Shown piece after piece: positions 8,963-15,808 of a stretch of 58,009 nt of DNA. Position 1 is the stretch's first letter, and each line of letters starts with the position of its first letter. The notes beneath the pieces are model-generated. The model made no database searches. It was not told the DNA's origin and saw nothing but the letters and a program-made list of their open reading frames with translations. The stretch comes from UBA4644 sp034933145 (GTDB taxonomy: Bacteria; Bacillota; Clostridia; Oscillospirales; Butyricicoccaceae): positions 1 to 58,009 of the forward strand of contig JAYFOA010000065.1 in the NCBI GenBank assembly GCA_034933145.1, written 5' to 3'. Position numbers and translations under genes: made by a program.

Positions 8963-9031
8963 TGCACTTCATGCATTGATTTTGGCAACTGATGCTCAAA
9001 ACGAGATGCAGAGCGGAGCAACTGCTATAAT
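8951..9031 (+). promoter_or_regulatory. candidate LytTR operator and -10 box upstream of the cstA-like gene
   Basis: ATGC occurs at 8951, 8971 and 8992, i.e. 20 and 21 bases apart, each in a similar setting (CCATGCAC, TCATGCAT, TGATGCTC). A further ATGC lies at 9006. TATAAT at 9026-9031 is a perfect -10 box, but no good -35 sits 17 bases ahead, which is expected for an activated promoter. The spacing matches the usual arrangement of LytTR direct repeats. The repeat sequence itself is short, so this is tentative. Confidence 0.35.
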
Positions 9032-9058
9032 CATGCCAAAAGGTAAGGAGGGAAGGCT

Positions 9059-10480
9059 ATGATTTCTTTCATCTTATGTTTGGCAGCTCTGATCTTGGGT
9101 TATCTTTTCTACTCCAAATATGTGGAAAAGGCATTCGGAGCAGATGAATCCATCGCAACACCGGCAACGAGGCTGGAGGACGGTGTCGACTATGTACCGC
9201 TGCCTCTCTGGCGAATATTCTTAATTCAGTTTTTGAACATTGCCGGCCTAGGTCCCATTTTCGGCGCAATCGCAGGAGCATTATGGGGACCAATTGCATT
9301 TCTTTGGATCGTGCTGGGGACTATTTTTGCAGGCGGCGTGCATGATTACTTTTCCGGCATGCTGTCCTCAAGACACGACGGTGCCAGCATTTCCGAGGTG
9401 GTCGGAAAATACCTGGGTCCCTTCATGCAAAAATTCATGCGTATCTTCAGCGTTGTGGTTCTCGTTTTGGTAGGTGTTGTCTTCGTTTCCGGCCCCGCCG
9501 GATTGCTCCAGGGCATTACTTCGCTCAGCAGCAGCGTATGGATCTATATCATCTTTGCCTACTATCTGCTTGCAACGATCCTGCCCATTGATAAGCTGAT
9601 CGGAAAAATTTATCCTGTTTTCGGTTTGGTCCTGCTCATTATGGCCGTTGGTATTATCGGCGGTATTATTTTCGGGCATTACACGATTCCGGAGATTCAG
9701 CTTGTCAACATGCATCCCAGTAAACTGCCTGTTTTCCCGTTTGTGTTTATTACCATTGCCTGCGGCGCAATTTCGGGCTTTCACGCAACGCAATCCCCTA
9801 TGATGGCGCGCTGCATCACGTCTGAAAAGCAGGGCCGCCGCGTTTTCTACGGCGCAATGGTGTCGGAAGGCATCGTTGCTCTGATTTGGGCCGCAGCTGC
9901 CATGGCGTTTTTTGGGAGCACCGGCGCTTTGGGTGAAGCACTAACGGCACACGGCGGAGCCGCGTATGTGGTAAATACTATTTCCAATACCTTGCTTGGA
10001 AAGATCGGCGGCTTCTTGGCAATTTTGGGCGTTGTAGTCTGCCCCATTACGTCCGGTGATACCGCGTTCCGGTCTGCGCGCCTGACGATCGCGGATTCGT
10101 TTAAGCTAAAGCAGGAACCCATCAAAAACCGTTTCCTGATCTCCATTCCGCTGTTTGCCGTTGGATTTCTTTTGACCCGTATCGATTTTACAGTCATCTG
10201 GCGTTATTTTGCCTGGTCCAACCAAACGTTGGCTATGATCGCGCTTTGGGCGGCGGCAGTGTATATGGTTCTTTACAAGCGGAATTTCTGGATCGCCGCA
10301 ATCCCGGCAGCCTTCATGTCCGCGGTTACGACCATCTATATTCTGGTCGCGCCGGAAGGCTTTCAATTGTCCAACACCATCGCTTACCCGATTGGGTTTG
10401 GAATTACGCTTCTTTACTGTGCATTGTTTGCAAGATACGTTGTAAAGCACAAGAATAAAGAGGTATCAAAAGTATCATAA
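9059..10480 (+). CDS. CstA-family carbon-starvation/pyruvate-type transporter, short form
   Basis: 473 residues with about 12 membrane segments. Family hallmarks include LNIAGLGPIFGAIAGALWGP near residue 60-79, GGVHDYFSGMLSSRHDGAS near 95-113 and CITSGDTAFRSARL near 325. CstA and BtsT of enterobacteria are about 700 residues; this is the compact form often seen in Firmicutes, lacking extra C-terminal helices. Known members import pyruvate or peptides. The start ATG 9059 has a strong AAGGAGG site 7-8 bases upstream. The adjacent LytS/LytTR pair mirrors the BtsSR-btsT arrangement, so regulated pyruvate uptake is the leading hypothesis. Confidence 0.88.
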   Translation: MISFILCLAALILGYLFYSKYVEKAFGADESIATPATRLEDGVDYVPLPLWRIFLIQFLNIAGLGPIFGAIAGALWGPIAFLWIVLGTIFAGGVHDYFSGMLSSRHDGASISEVVGKYLGPFMQKFMRIFSVVVLVLVGVVFVSGPAGLLQGITSLSSSVWIYIIFAYYLLATILPIDKLIGKIYPVFGLVLLIMAVGIIGGIIFGHYTIPEIQLVNMHPSKLPVFPFVFITIACGAISGFHATQSPMMARCITSEKQGRRVFYGAMVSEGIVALIWAAAAMAFFGSTGALGEALTAHGGAAYVVNTISNTLLGKIGGFLAILGVVVCPITSGDTAFRSARLTIADSFKLKQEPIKNRFLISIPLFAVGFLLTRIDFTVIWRYFAWSNQTLAMIALWAAAVYMVLYKRNFWIAAIPAAFMSAVTTIYILVAPEGFQLSNTIAYPIGFGITLLYCALFARYVVKHKNKEVSKVS

Positions 10481-10521
10481 ATCAGATCGTTTGAAAGCCT
10501 CGGAACTATTGACAATGTATT

Positions 10522-10565
10522 CGGCAGGTCTGCTGAGATTTGATCCGCAGGCCTGCCGTTCTTTT
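10522..10565 (+). terminator. rho-independent terminator after the cstA-like gene
   Basis: CGGCAGGTCTGC (10522-10533) pairs with GCAGGCCTGCCG (10547-10558) with one G-T pair, followed by TTCTTTT. Confidence 0.8.
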
Positions 10566-10570
10566 CGTCC

Positions 10571-10762
10571 GGGGCCCCAGATCGCAGGGTCGTGCCCCGA
10601 TATTTCCAGTCGCTTTGTCAAAAGAAAAACCATCCGTCTATCGACAGATGGTTTTTAAAATTCGCGCTCCGGGCGGAGAGAGCCGCCACAGGTGCGGCGT
10701 TCAACTGCTTGGCCGTCTCTCATGGCAAAATGGGCTCCGGCAAATAATCAATAAGTGTTAAG
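10571..10762. other. intergenic stretch with a second hairpin and an unexplained GC-rich dyad
   Basis: No convincing gene. AAAAACCATC (10625-10634) pairs with GATGGTTTTT (10647-10656), a bidirectional terminator-like hairpin. Between about 10670 and 10725 a GC-rich stretch can fold (GCCGC-loop-GCGGC inside GAGAGAG...CTCTC arms). It does not match a tRNA, rRNA or riboswitch I know. It could be the structured 3' region of the GNAT gene, which ends at 10763, or a decayed element. Confidence 0.3.
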
Positions 10763-11353
10763 TTACTTTAATGACTTTCTCATGACAGGCCCTTGTTCCG
10801 TCTCTAAAGCCACATAAAACCCATTTTTTCTGTACATCTCAAAATGGCCGCCAAAATCTGATGATTGATAACCAGACTCTTTGTAAGGGTATGCCTCTAC
10901 AAAGTCAAAGCCATCTTGGATCGCATCTTTACAGACACGTTCCAATAGCAGCGTGGCAATACCTTTTCTTTTCATTTCTGGCGCAATCATGAAGCAAAAT
11001 ATGGATTTCACCTTTATGCCCGAATCAAATTCCTCTAGAGGCACATAATCCATAAATTTTCTCCAACTAACGCATTTCAGGCAATCGGATTTCGTATTGG
11101 CGTTGCACCATCCCACAACCGTATCGCCGCTATACGCAAGATAACCTTGAATGTTATTGTTTTTGACATATTGCAAGGCGCATTTTCTTCTTTTTTCTGC
11201 TGTTGAAAAGTCTTTGCCCTCATAATCATCATTACACCAGCACACGCAATAGCATTTGTGTTCATCCACGTTGTCATCATGTGGCGTGATATCAAAAAAA
11301 TGCACATAATCTTCTGCAAGGTCAGGAGTCAATTTACGTATTCTTATATCCAT
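10763..11353 (-). CDS. GNAT-family N-acetyltransferase
   Basis: 196 residues with the GNAT fold: an N-terminal strand (MDIRIRKLTPD), a Cys-rich stretch near residues 34-40, and the acetyl-CoA loop MIAPEMKRKGIATLLLERV (about 131-149; R/Q-x-x-G-x-G/A pattern present as RKGIAT). It ends in a strand typical for the C-terminal half of the fold. The substrate is unknown. The start ATG has GGAGGT upstream (complement of 11358-11364). It stands alone between terminators, pointing against both neighbours. Confidence 0.8.
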   Translation of the reverse strand: MDIRIRKLTPDLAEDYVHFFDITPHDDNVDEHKCYCVCWCNDDYEGKDFSTAEKRRKCALQYVKNNNIQGYLAYSGDTVVGWCNANTKSDCLKCVSWRKFMDYVPLEEFDSGIKVKSIFCFMIAPEMKRKGIATLLLERVCKDAIQDGFDFVEAYPYKESGYQSSDFGGHFEMYRKNGFYVALETEQGPVMRKSLK

Positions 11354-11693
11354 TGGCTACCTCCGACACATAAATTTTCTTCGTACCGCATCCTGGATTG
11401 AGTTGATTGTATCATAGCTTGAACAATAAAAAAAGACATACTTTTCCCTTGACGGAAAAAGTATGTCTTTTGGGCAAAGGACTCATATTTTGATAGAACG
11501 CCGTACGGGTGCAAATCGCGTTTCACAGGGGTGCATTTCCGGTTGAACCTTCGCGGTTGTCCCGTTTCTAAGGTACACTTTCATTTCGGCTGGCCGTTTT
11601 TTATGCTTCGCGCATTGTCAAAAATCCCCCCCGCTGCATAAATCGGTATATGGAGGGTTCCTTCCATCCCGGCAAAGGAGGATTTATACGGGC
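11354..11693. other. intergenic region between the GNAT gene and the ABC importer
   Basis: Contains the inverted repeat described at 11431-11471 and then about 200 bases without a gene. A weak TTGTCA (11615-11620) precedes an A-rich stretch but no good -10 is seen. I searched by eye for a TPP riboswitch, because NMT1-type importers are often thiamine-precursor systems, and did not find its conserved CTGAGA core. Confidence 0.5.
11431..11471. terminator. bidirectional terminator-like inverted repeat
   Basis: AAAAGACATACTTTT (11431-11445) is the exact reverse complement of AAAAGTATGTCTTTT (11457-11471), with an 11-base loop. A/T-rich arms could terminate transcription from either side, although the stem is AT-rich and no gene on the + strand ends immediately before it. 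Confidence 0.5.
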
Positions 11694-12452
11694 ATGATTA
11701 TCGAGCTTACGCGGGTGGCCCTGACATATCAATCGCCGGACGGAGAGGTGGAAGCCCTGCGGGACATATCGTTCGGCATGCAGGACGGAGAATTTGTGAG
11801 CATCGTCGGCCCGTCCGGCTGCGGGAAGTCGACGCTGCTCGCGCTCATCGCAGGGCTCGCGGGGCCGACTGCGGGCACGGTTGTCCTCGACGGGGAGCTC
11901 GTGATCGGTCCGTCATCCAAGATCGGGTTCATGCCGCAGCGGGATCAGCTTTTTGAGTGGAGAACCATCTGGAACAACGTCCTGCTCGGACCGGAAATCC
12001 GCCGCGAAAACACACCGGCACGCCAGGCGCACATCCGCGAGCTTCTGGAGCGCTACGGACTGTTGGAATTTTCGCAAAAGCTGCCCTCTCAGCTGTCCGG
12101 CGGCATGCGTCAGCGCTGCGCGCTCATCCGCACGCTGGCGACCGAGCCGCGCATCCTGCTTTTAGACGAACCGTTTTCCGCATTGGACTACCAGACCCGG
12201 CTTTCCGTCTCGGCCGACATTTACCGGATCATCCGCCAGGAACACAAGACCGCGCTTCTCGTTACACACGACATATCGGAGGCCATCAGCATGTCCGACC
12301 GGGTTTTGGTGCTTTCACAACGCCCGGCCGTCCTTCGCGCCGTTCACGAACTTTCGGACCTGCGCGCGCTATCCCCCATCGAACGGCGTAACGCACCCAC
12401 CTTCCGTACATATTTCAACGAAATCTGGAAGGAGCTGGACATCGATGTATAA
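11694..12452 (+). CDS. NitT/TauT-family ABC transporter ATP-binding protein
   Basis: 252 residues. Walker A GPSGCGKST (about 39-47), Q-loop MPQRD, signature LSGGMRQR, Walker B ILLLDEPFSALD and switch VTHD are all present. The sequence resembles SsuB/TauB/ThiZ-type ATPases, which drive import of nitrate, sulfonates, taurine or pyrimidine precursors. AAGGAGG lies 12 bases upstream of the ATG, a slightly long spacing. Its end overlaps the permease start by 8 bases. Confidence 0.9.
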   Translation: MIIELTRVALTYQSPDGEVEALRDISFGMQDGEFVSIVGPSGCGKSTLLALIAGLAGPTAGTVVLDGELVIGPSSKIGFMPQRDQLFEWRTIWNNVLLGPEIRRENTPARQAHIRELLERYGLLEFSQKLPSQLSGGMRQRCALIRTLATEPRILLLDEPFSALDYQTRLSVSADIYRIIRQEHKTALLVTHDISEAISMSDRVLVLSQRPAVLRAVHELSDLRALSPIERRNAPTFRTYFNEIWKELDIDV

Positions 12453-13260
12453 CGCCGCTCCTTCCCCCCGGCGGCTTGCCTACCTGCGGGCCAGAAGCCG
12501 GAAGAAAATAGCCGTCTTTTCTTCGCAGCTGTTTTTGCTTGTATTCTTTTTTGGTATGTGGGAGCTCTCCGCCCGGCTGGGCTGGATCAACGCCTTCATC
12601 TTCAGCAGCCCGTCCCGGGTCGCCGCGACGCTCAGTAATCTGCAGCAGTCAGGCGACCTGTGGCGGCACATTGGAACGTCCTGTTTTGAGACGGTCGTGG
12701 GGTTTACGCTCGGAACGGTTCTCGGAACGCTCATCGCAGTTGGACTATGGTGCAGCGACTTTGTCTCCCGTGTGCTGGAACCGTACCTTGTCGTACTGAA
12801 CGCGCTGCCGAAAACCGCCCTCGGGCCGGTTTTCATCGTGTGGATGGGCGCAGGCGCGGGTTCCATTATCATGATGACGCTGGCCATCTCCGTCATAGTG
12901 ACCATTTTGAACATGCATCTGGGCTTTCTGTCCACCGACAGAGAAAAGATCCAGCTCATGCGGACGTTTGACGCGAGCCGCTGGCAGATACTGCGGATGC
13001 TGGTTTTCCCGGCGAACTACGCGACGCTGTTCAACACGCTGAAGGTAAATGTGGGACTGTCTTGGGTGGGCGTTATCACGGGCGAGTTTCTGGTCTCAAA
13101 GGCGGGCCTGGGCTATTTGATCGTATACGGCTCCCAGGTATTCAAAATGGATCTTGTGATGGCATCCGTTCTGATTCTGGCGGCGGCCGCCGTCGTGATG
13201 TACCAAAGTGTTTTGTGGCTGGAAAAGGGTTTAAGAAAACGTTTGGGAGTGGTTGTATGA
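12445..13260 (+). CDS. NitT/TauT-family ABC transporter permease
   Basis: 271 residues with about six membrane helices and a single permease domain. The cytoplasmic coupling loop is near residues 165-190 (MRTFDASRWQILRMLVFP). It resembles SsuC/TauC/ThiX. The start overlaps the ATPase gene by 8 bases and the stop overlaps the lipoprotein start (ATGA), so ATPase, permease and binding protein are strictly coupled. Confidence 0.9.
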   Translation: MYNAAPSPRRLAYLRARSRKKIAVFSSQLFLLVFFFGMWELSARLGWINAFIFSSPSRVAATLSNLQQSGDLWRHIGTSCFETVVGFTLGTVLGTLIAVGLWCSDFVSRVLEPYLVVLNALPKTALGPVFIVWMGAGAGSIIMMTLAISVIVTILNMHLGFLSTDREKIQLMRTFDASRWQILRMLVFPANYATLFNTLKVNVGLSWVGVITGEFLVSKAGLGYLIVYGSQVFKMDLVMASVLILAAAAVVMYQSVLWLEKGLRKRLGVVV

Positions 13261-14249
13261 AAAGAATTCTATCGCTGTGTTTTGCCGGATTCCTGTTATT
13301 TACCGTTCTGAGCGGCTGTACCGCTTCGGAAAAATCCACGACTGTCCGCCTCAACGAGGTCACGCACTCGGTGTTTTACGCGCCGCAGTATGTAGCGATG
13401 AGCCAGGGCTTTTTTGAGGAAGAGGGGCTCACCATTGAGCTGACAAACGGCGGCGGCGCCGACAAGGTTATGACCGCCGTGCTCACAGATCAGTCCGACA
13501 TAGGCCTCGCGGGGCCGGAGGCGAGCATCTACGTACTGAACGAGGGTGAAGCGGATCACCCCGTCGTATTCGCTCAACTGACGAAGCGGGACGGCTCGTT
13601 TCTGGTGGGCCGTACCGAAGAGACGTTTTCCTGGTCAAACCTCGTGGGAAAAACCATCATCGGCGGGCGCGCCGGCGGCGTGCCGGAGATGACGCTCGAA
13701 TATGTGATGAAGCAAAACGGCGTCGTGCCGGGCGTGGACGCCGCGGTGGACACCTCCGTGCAGTTTACCATGATGGCCGGGGCATTTACCGGTGGCACCG
13801 GCGACTATGTGACGCTGTTTGAGCCCACCGCCACCGAGGTCGAGCAAGCCGGGCAGGGCTACATCCTGACCTCCATCGGTCAGGAGAGCGGCGAGATCCC
13901 CTATACCGCGTATTTTGCGTCGCAAAGCTACATCAAGGAGCATTCCGACATTGTGCAGGCCTTCACCAACGCGATTGCTAAGGGGCAGAAGTGGGTACAG
14001 GAGCACACCGCCGCCGAAATCGCAGAGACCATCGTCGGTCAGTTCCCGGACACTTCTGTGGAGGTTCTCACAAGCGTCGCGCAGCGCTACAAAGACATCG
14101 ACGCGTGGAACGCCAATCCCGTCATGAAGCAGGAGGTACTTGAGCGGCTCGAGACGGTCATGGAGACAGCCGGGGTGCTTACACACGATCAGTGGGTCGA
14201 TTTTAATGCGCTCGTCGACAACAGCTTCGCTGAGGCAACAGCCGACTGA
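13257..14249 (+). CDS. NMT1/SsuA-like substrate-binding lipoprotein
   Basis: 330 residues from ATG 13257. A lipoprotein signal (MKRILSLCFAGFLLF, lipobox VLSGC, Cys at residue 19) anchors it outside the membrane. The mature part has the NMT1/THI5-like pattern: VFYAPQYVAMSQGFFEEEGL near the N-terminus, then a GGGADKVMTAV loop and a GGRAGGVPEM segment. It delivers the substrate to the preceding permease. The family includes binding proteins for pyrimidine precursors, sulfonates, nitrate and riboflavin; the ligand cannot be assigned here. A longer reading frame upstream lies inside the permease gene and is rejected because of the clear signal peptide. Confidence 0.88.
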   Translation: MKRILSLCFAGFLLFTVLSGCTASEKSTTVRLNEVTHSVFYAPQYVAMSQGFFEEEGLTIELTNGGGADKVMTAVLTDQSDIGLAGPEASIYVLNEGEADHPVVFAQLTKRDGSFLVGRTEETFSWSNLVGKTIIGGRAGGVPEMTLEYVMKQNGVVPGVDAAVDTSVQFTMMAGAFTGGTGDYVTLFEPTATEVEQAGQGYILTSIGQESGEIPYTAYFASQSYIKEHSDIVQAFTNAIAKGQKWVQEHTAAEIAETIVGQFPDTSVEVLTSVAQRYKDIDAWNANPVMKQEVLERLETVMETAGVLTHDQWVDFNALVDNSFAEATAD

Positions 14250-14263
14250 ACAGTCCCTATGGT

Positions 14264-14297
14264 CGGGGCGCGAACCGCAGCAGCGGCCGCGTCCCGG
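14264..14297 (+). terminator. weak hairpin after the importer operon
   Basis: CGGGGCGCG-AA-CCGC pairs imperfectly with GCGGCCGCGTCCCG. It is GC-rich but lacks a good T-run, so it is only a candidate terminator. The rest of 14298-14486 shows nothing I can assign. Confidence 0.35.
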
Positions 14298-14486
14298 CTA
14301 TGTTTGGAGACTAATTTCTACGAATGATATCGCTGCATAGGCTCCCACACTTTGGAGACGATTGCTATTTCTTTGAATATGTGCAACTAAATGATTGAAA
14401 TCTCGAGCACCCAAAGTTTACTTCACAGCGGCTGCGTTTTGTGTGCTTATATAGGCTAAACGCCATGATAATACATGGGTTCCGAC

Positions 14487-14527
14487 AAAAAAAGAAGCAC
14501 TACTATTCTATCAAAACAGTAGTGCTT
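14487..14527 (-). terminator. terminator of tRNA-Trp
   Basis: On the minus strand AAGCACTACT and AGTAGTGCTT form a 10-bp stem followed by CTTTTTTT, directly behind the tRNA-Trp 3' end. Confidence 0.8.
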
Positions 14528-14530
14528 TTT

Positions 14531-14606
14531 TGGCAGGGGCAGAAGGATTTGAACCCTCGGCACGCGGTTTTGGAGACCGCTGCTCTACCAGCTGAGCTAT
14601 ACCCCT
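14531..14606 (-). tRNA. tRNA-Trp (anticodon CCA)
   Basis: The minus strand reads AGGGGTA for the 5' acceptor arm and TGCCCCT for its partner, with discriminator G and encoded CCA. The D-arm is AGCTCAGCTGGTAGAGC. The anticodon stem GCGGT/ACCGC encloses the loop CTCCAAA, giving anticodon CCA. The T-arm contains GGTTCAAATCC. A consensus promoter lies 30 bases upstream and a terminator follows. Confidence 0.95.
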
Positions 14607-14635
14607 ATTTGTTTCGGTGCTCTCAACGCCCGTTT

Positions 14636-14665
14636 ATTATACAACGGGGGCTGACGCTTTGTCAA
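14636..14665 (-). promoter_or_regulatory. promoter of tRNA-Trp
   Basis: On the minus strand a perfect TTGACA (complement of 14660-14665) and a perfect TATAAT (complement of 14636-14641) are 18 bases apart. Confidence 0.8.
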
Positions 14666-14674
14666 CGCTTTTGT

Positions 14675-14902
14675 TCACATTCGGACATAGCCGCGGACGT
14701 GCCCGTCCAGCGGTCGGGATACGATCGCAGACACGTTTCCAAAGTTCCCTTCCGCCGTACGGAGGCATCCGGAGTCCGCCTCCGCCGCAATCCCGATATG
14801 GTCATGTGCCTCGCCCCAGGTCACCCGGTCAAACAGCACCGGCAGACAAGCCGGGTATTCATCCGCATACCATCCTTTTTCTCCTGCTCCCCCACGGGAC
14901 GG
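14675..14902 (-). pseudogene. remnant of a CHAP-domain (peptidoglycan amidase-like) gene, C-terminal 75 codons
   Basis: On the minus strand, in the same frame as the methyltransferase and directly behind its stop codon TGA (14903-14905), 75 sense codons run to another TGA at 14675-14677. The peptide resembles the end of CHAP domains in Clostridia: AHDHIGIAAEADSG contains the HDHIGI motif, followed by LRTAEGNFGNVSAI and DGHVRGYVRM. No start codon or ribosome binding site serves it and the domain's catalytic cysteine half is missing. It is best read as the tail of a cell-wall hydrolase gene left by a deletion, now fused in frame after the methyltransferase stop. Readthrough of the TGA would add it to the methyltransferase, which I consider unlikely. 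Confidence 0.65.
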
Positions 14903-15556
14903 TCACTGATCTTTCTGAAGAATTACCTCCCGCTCCCGCCGCTGGTTGACCCCCTGAAGAATCATCCGCCGTCCGGCACATAAGGCGGCGATCTCTTGAT
15001 CGGTATATGGGTGGAACAGCATTCCCGCCCGTTCACCGGTCGTATAAAGATAGCTTCCGTCCTCCAGCGTTTCATGCGGCAGCGACTCGTCCTCCGGTTC
15101 CGGTGCGTCAAAGGACAGGTAGATCAGCCCGCCCGGACGGATGATGCGGTCAAGCTCTGAAAGCGCCCGCCGCCCGTCACTCATACCCAGATGGTCGATG
15201 ACCGAATGGGCTACCACGCCGTCAAACGCGGCGGAATTATATGGAATATCCAGAATATCGCCCGCTTTATATTCGCCGTGGCGCACGCCGAATCGATCCA
15301 GCAGCTCCCCCGTCAAAGCCGCAGAGGCAGCGGAAAGGTCGAATCCGGCAACCTGAAACCCGTTGCGTTCCAGCATCAGCGACATGGCGCCGAAGCCGCA
15401 TGCCGCGTCGCAGACCGATTTCACCCCGTGGGCCTTAAATATTTCCAGAAATCCCATGGACGCCGTCTGCCAGCCCCGGAGATATGTCGTCAGCCGCTCT
15501 GTGTCCTCCCTCTGCCAGAGCGTTTCCCAGAAGCATTGAAACGGGTTTTGACTCAT
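14903..15556 (-). CDS. class I SAM-dependent methyltransferase
   Basis: 217 residues from ATG 15556, preceded by AAGGAG; the frame is open further upstream only because it crosses the tRNA-Gln gene. Motif I is VCDAACGFGAMSL (about residues 50-62), an acidic residue ending the second strand is in FDLSAAS, and DGVVAHSVIDHLG forms motif IV. These identify a Methyltransf_11/25-type fold with SAM binding. The substrate is unknown. It lies between tRNA-Gln and tRNA-Trp on the same strand, but terminators separate it from tRNA-Gln, and no clear promoter of its own was found. The codons after its stop encode a CHAP remnant. Confidence 0.8.
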   Translation of the reverse strand: MSQNPFQCFWETLWQREDTERLTTYLRGWQTASMGFLEIFKAHGVKSVCDAACGFGAMSLMLERNGFQVAGFDLSAASAALTGELLDRFGVRHGEYKAGDILDIPYNSAAFDGVVAHSVIDHLGMSDGRRALSELDRIIRPGGLIYLSFDAPEPEDESLPHETLEDGSYLYTTGERAGMLFHPYTDQEIAALCAGRRMILQGVNQRREREVILQKDQ

Positions 15557-15584
15557 GCGCTGCGCTCCTTCGTATTCAAATACC

Positions 15585-15609
15585 AAAAAAGCACGCAAAC
15601 GCGTGCTTT
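15585..15609 (-). terminator. terminator of tRNA-Gln
   Basis: On the minus strand AAAGCACGC, loop GTTT, GCGTGCTTTTTT: a 9-bp stem followed by a T-run just behind the tRNA-Gln 3' end. Confidence 0.85.
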
Positions 15610-15615
15610 CTTGTT

Positions 15616-15689
15616 TGGCTGCGGTGCAAGGATTCGAACCCTGACAAAATGATCCAGAGTCATTCGTGCTACCATTACACAACACCGCA
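15616..15689 (-). tRNA. tRNA-Gln (anticodon CTG)
   Basis: On the minus strand the acceptor arms are TGCGGTG and CACCGCA with discriminator G and encoded CCA. The D-arm is GTGTAATGGTAGCAC. The anticodon stem AATGA/TCATT encloses loop CTCTGGA, giving anticodon CTG. The T-arm holds GGTTCGAATCC. Confidence 0.95.
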
Positions 15690-15702
15690 AGGTGCATTAT
15701 TT

Positions 15703-15730
15703 ATTATAGGGATAAAGACCGGTTTGTCAA
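15703..15730 (-). promoter_or_regulatory. promoter of tRNA-Gln
   Basis: On the minus strand a perfect TTGACA (complement of 15725-15730) and a perfect TATAAT (complement of 15703-15708) are 16 bases apart. It is back to back with the polA promoter, 27 bases away. Confidence 0.75.
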
Positions 15731-15757
15731 GTATTTTTATCCGGGAGCCGAAAATAA

Positions 15758-15786
15758 TTGCGCATCGGACGCAAGCTATATATAAT
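15758..15786 (+). promoter_or_regulatory. promoter of polA-rimI-tsaD
   Basis: TTGCGC (15758-15763) and TATAAT (15781-15786) are 17 bases apart. Transcription would start near 15793, just ahead of GGAG (15796-15799) and ATG 15809. This supports the downstream start codon for polA, since earlier in-frame starts lie inside the promoter. Confidence 0.65.
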
Positions 15787-15808
15787 GAATACATTGGAGA
15801 TGATGCGA

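Noticed and set aside
14303..14577. TTTGGAGAC occurs at 14303, 14351 and in the tRNA-Trp anticodon arm (14569), suggesting attachment-site remnants of an integrated element.
   Set aside because: The match does not extend beyond 9 bases toward the tRNA 3' end, where an att site should continue, and no integrase is nearby.
14903..15697. Longer methyltransferase reading frame starting at 15697.
   Set aside because: It would run through the tRNA-Gln gene and its terminator; ATG 15556 has a good ribosome binding site.
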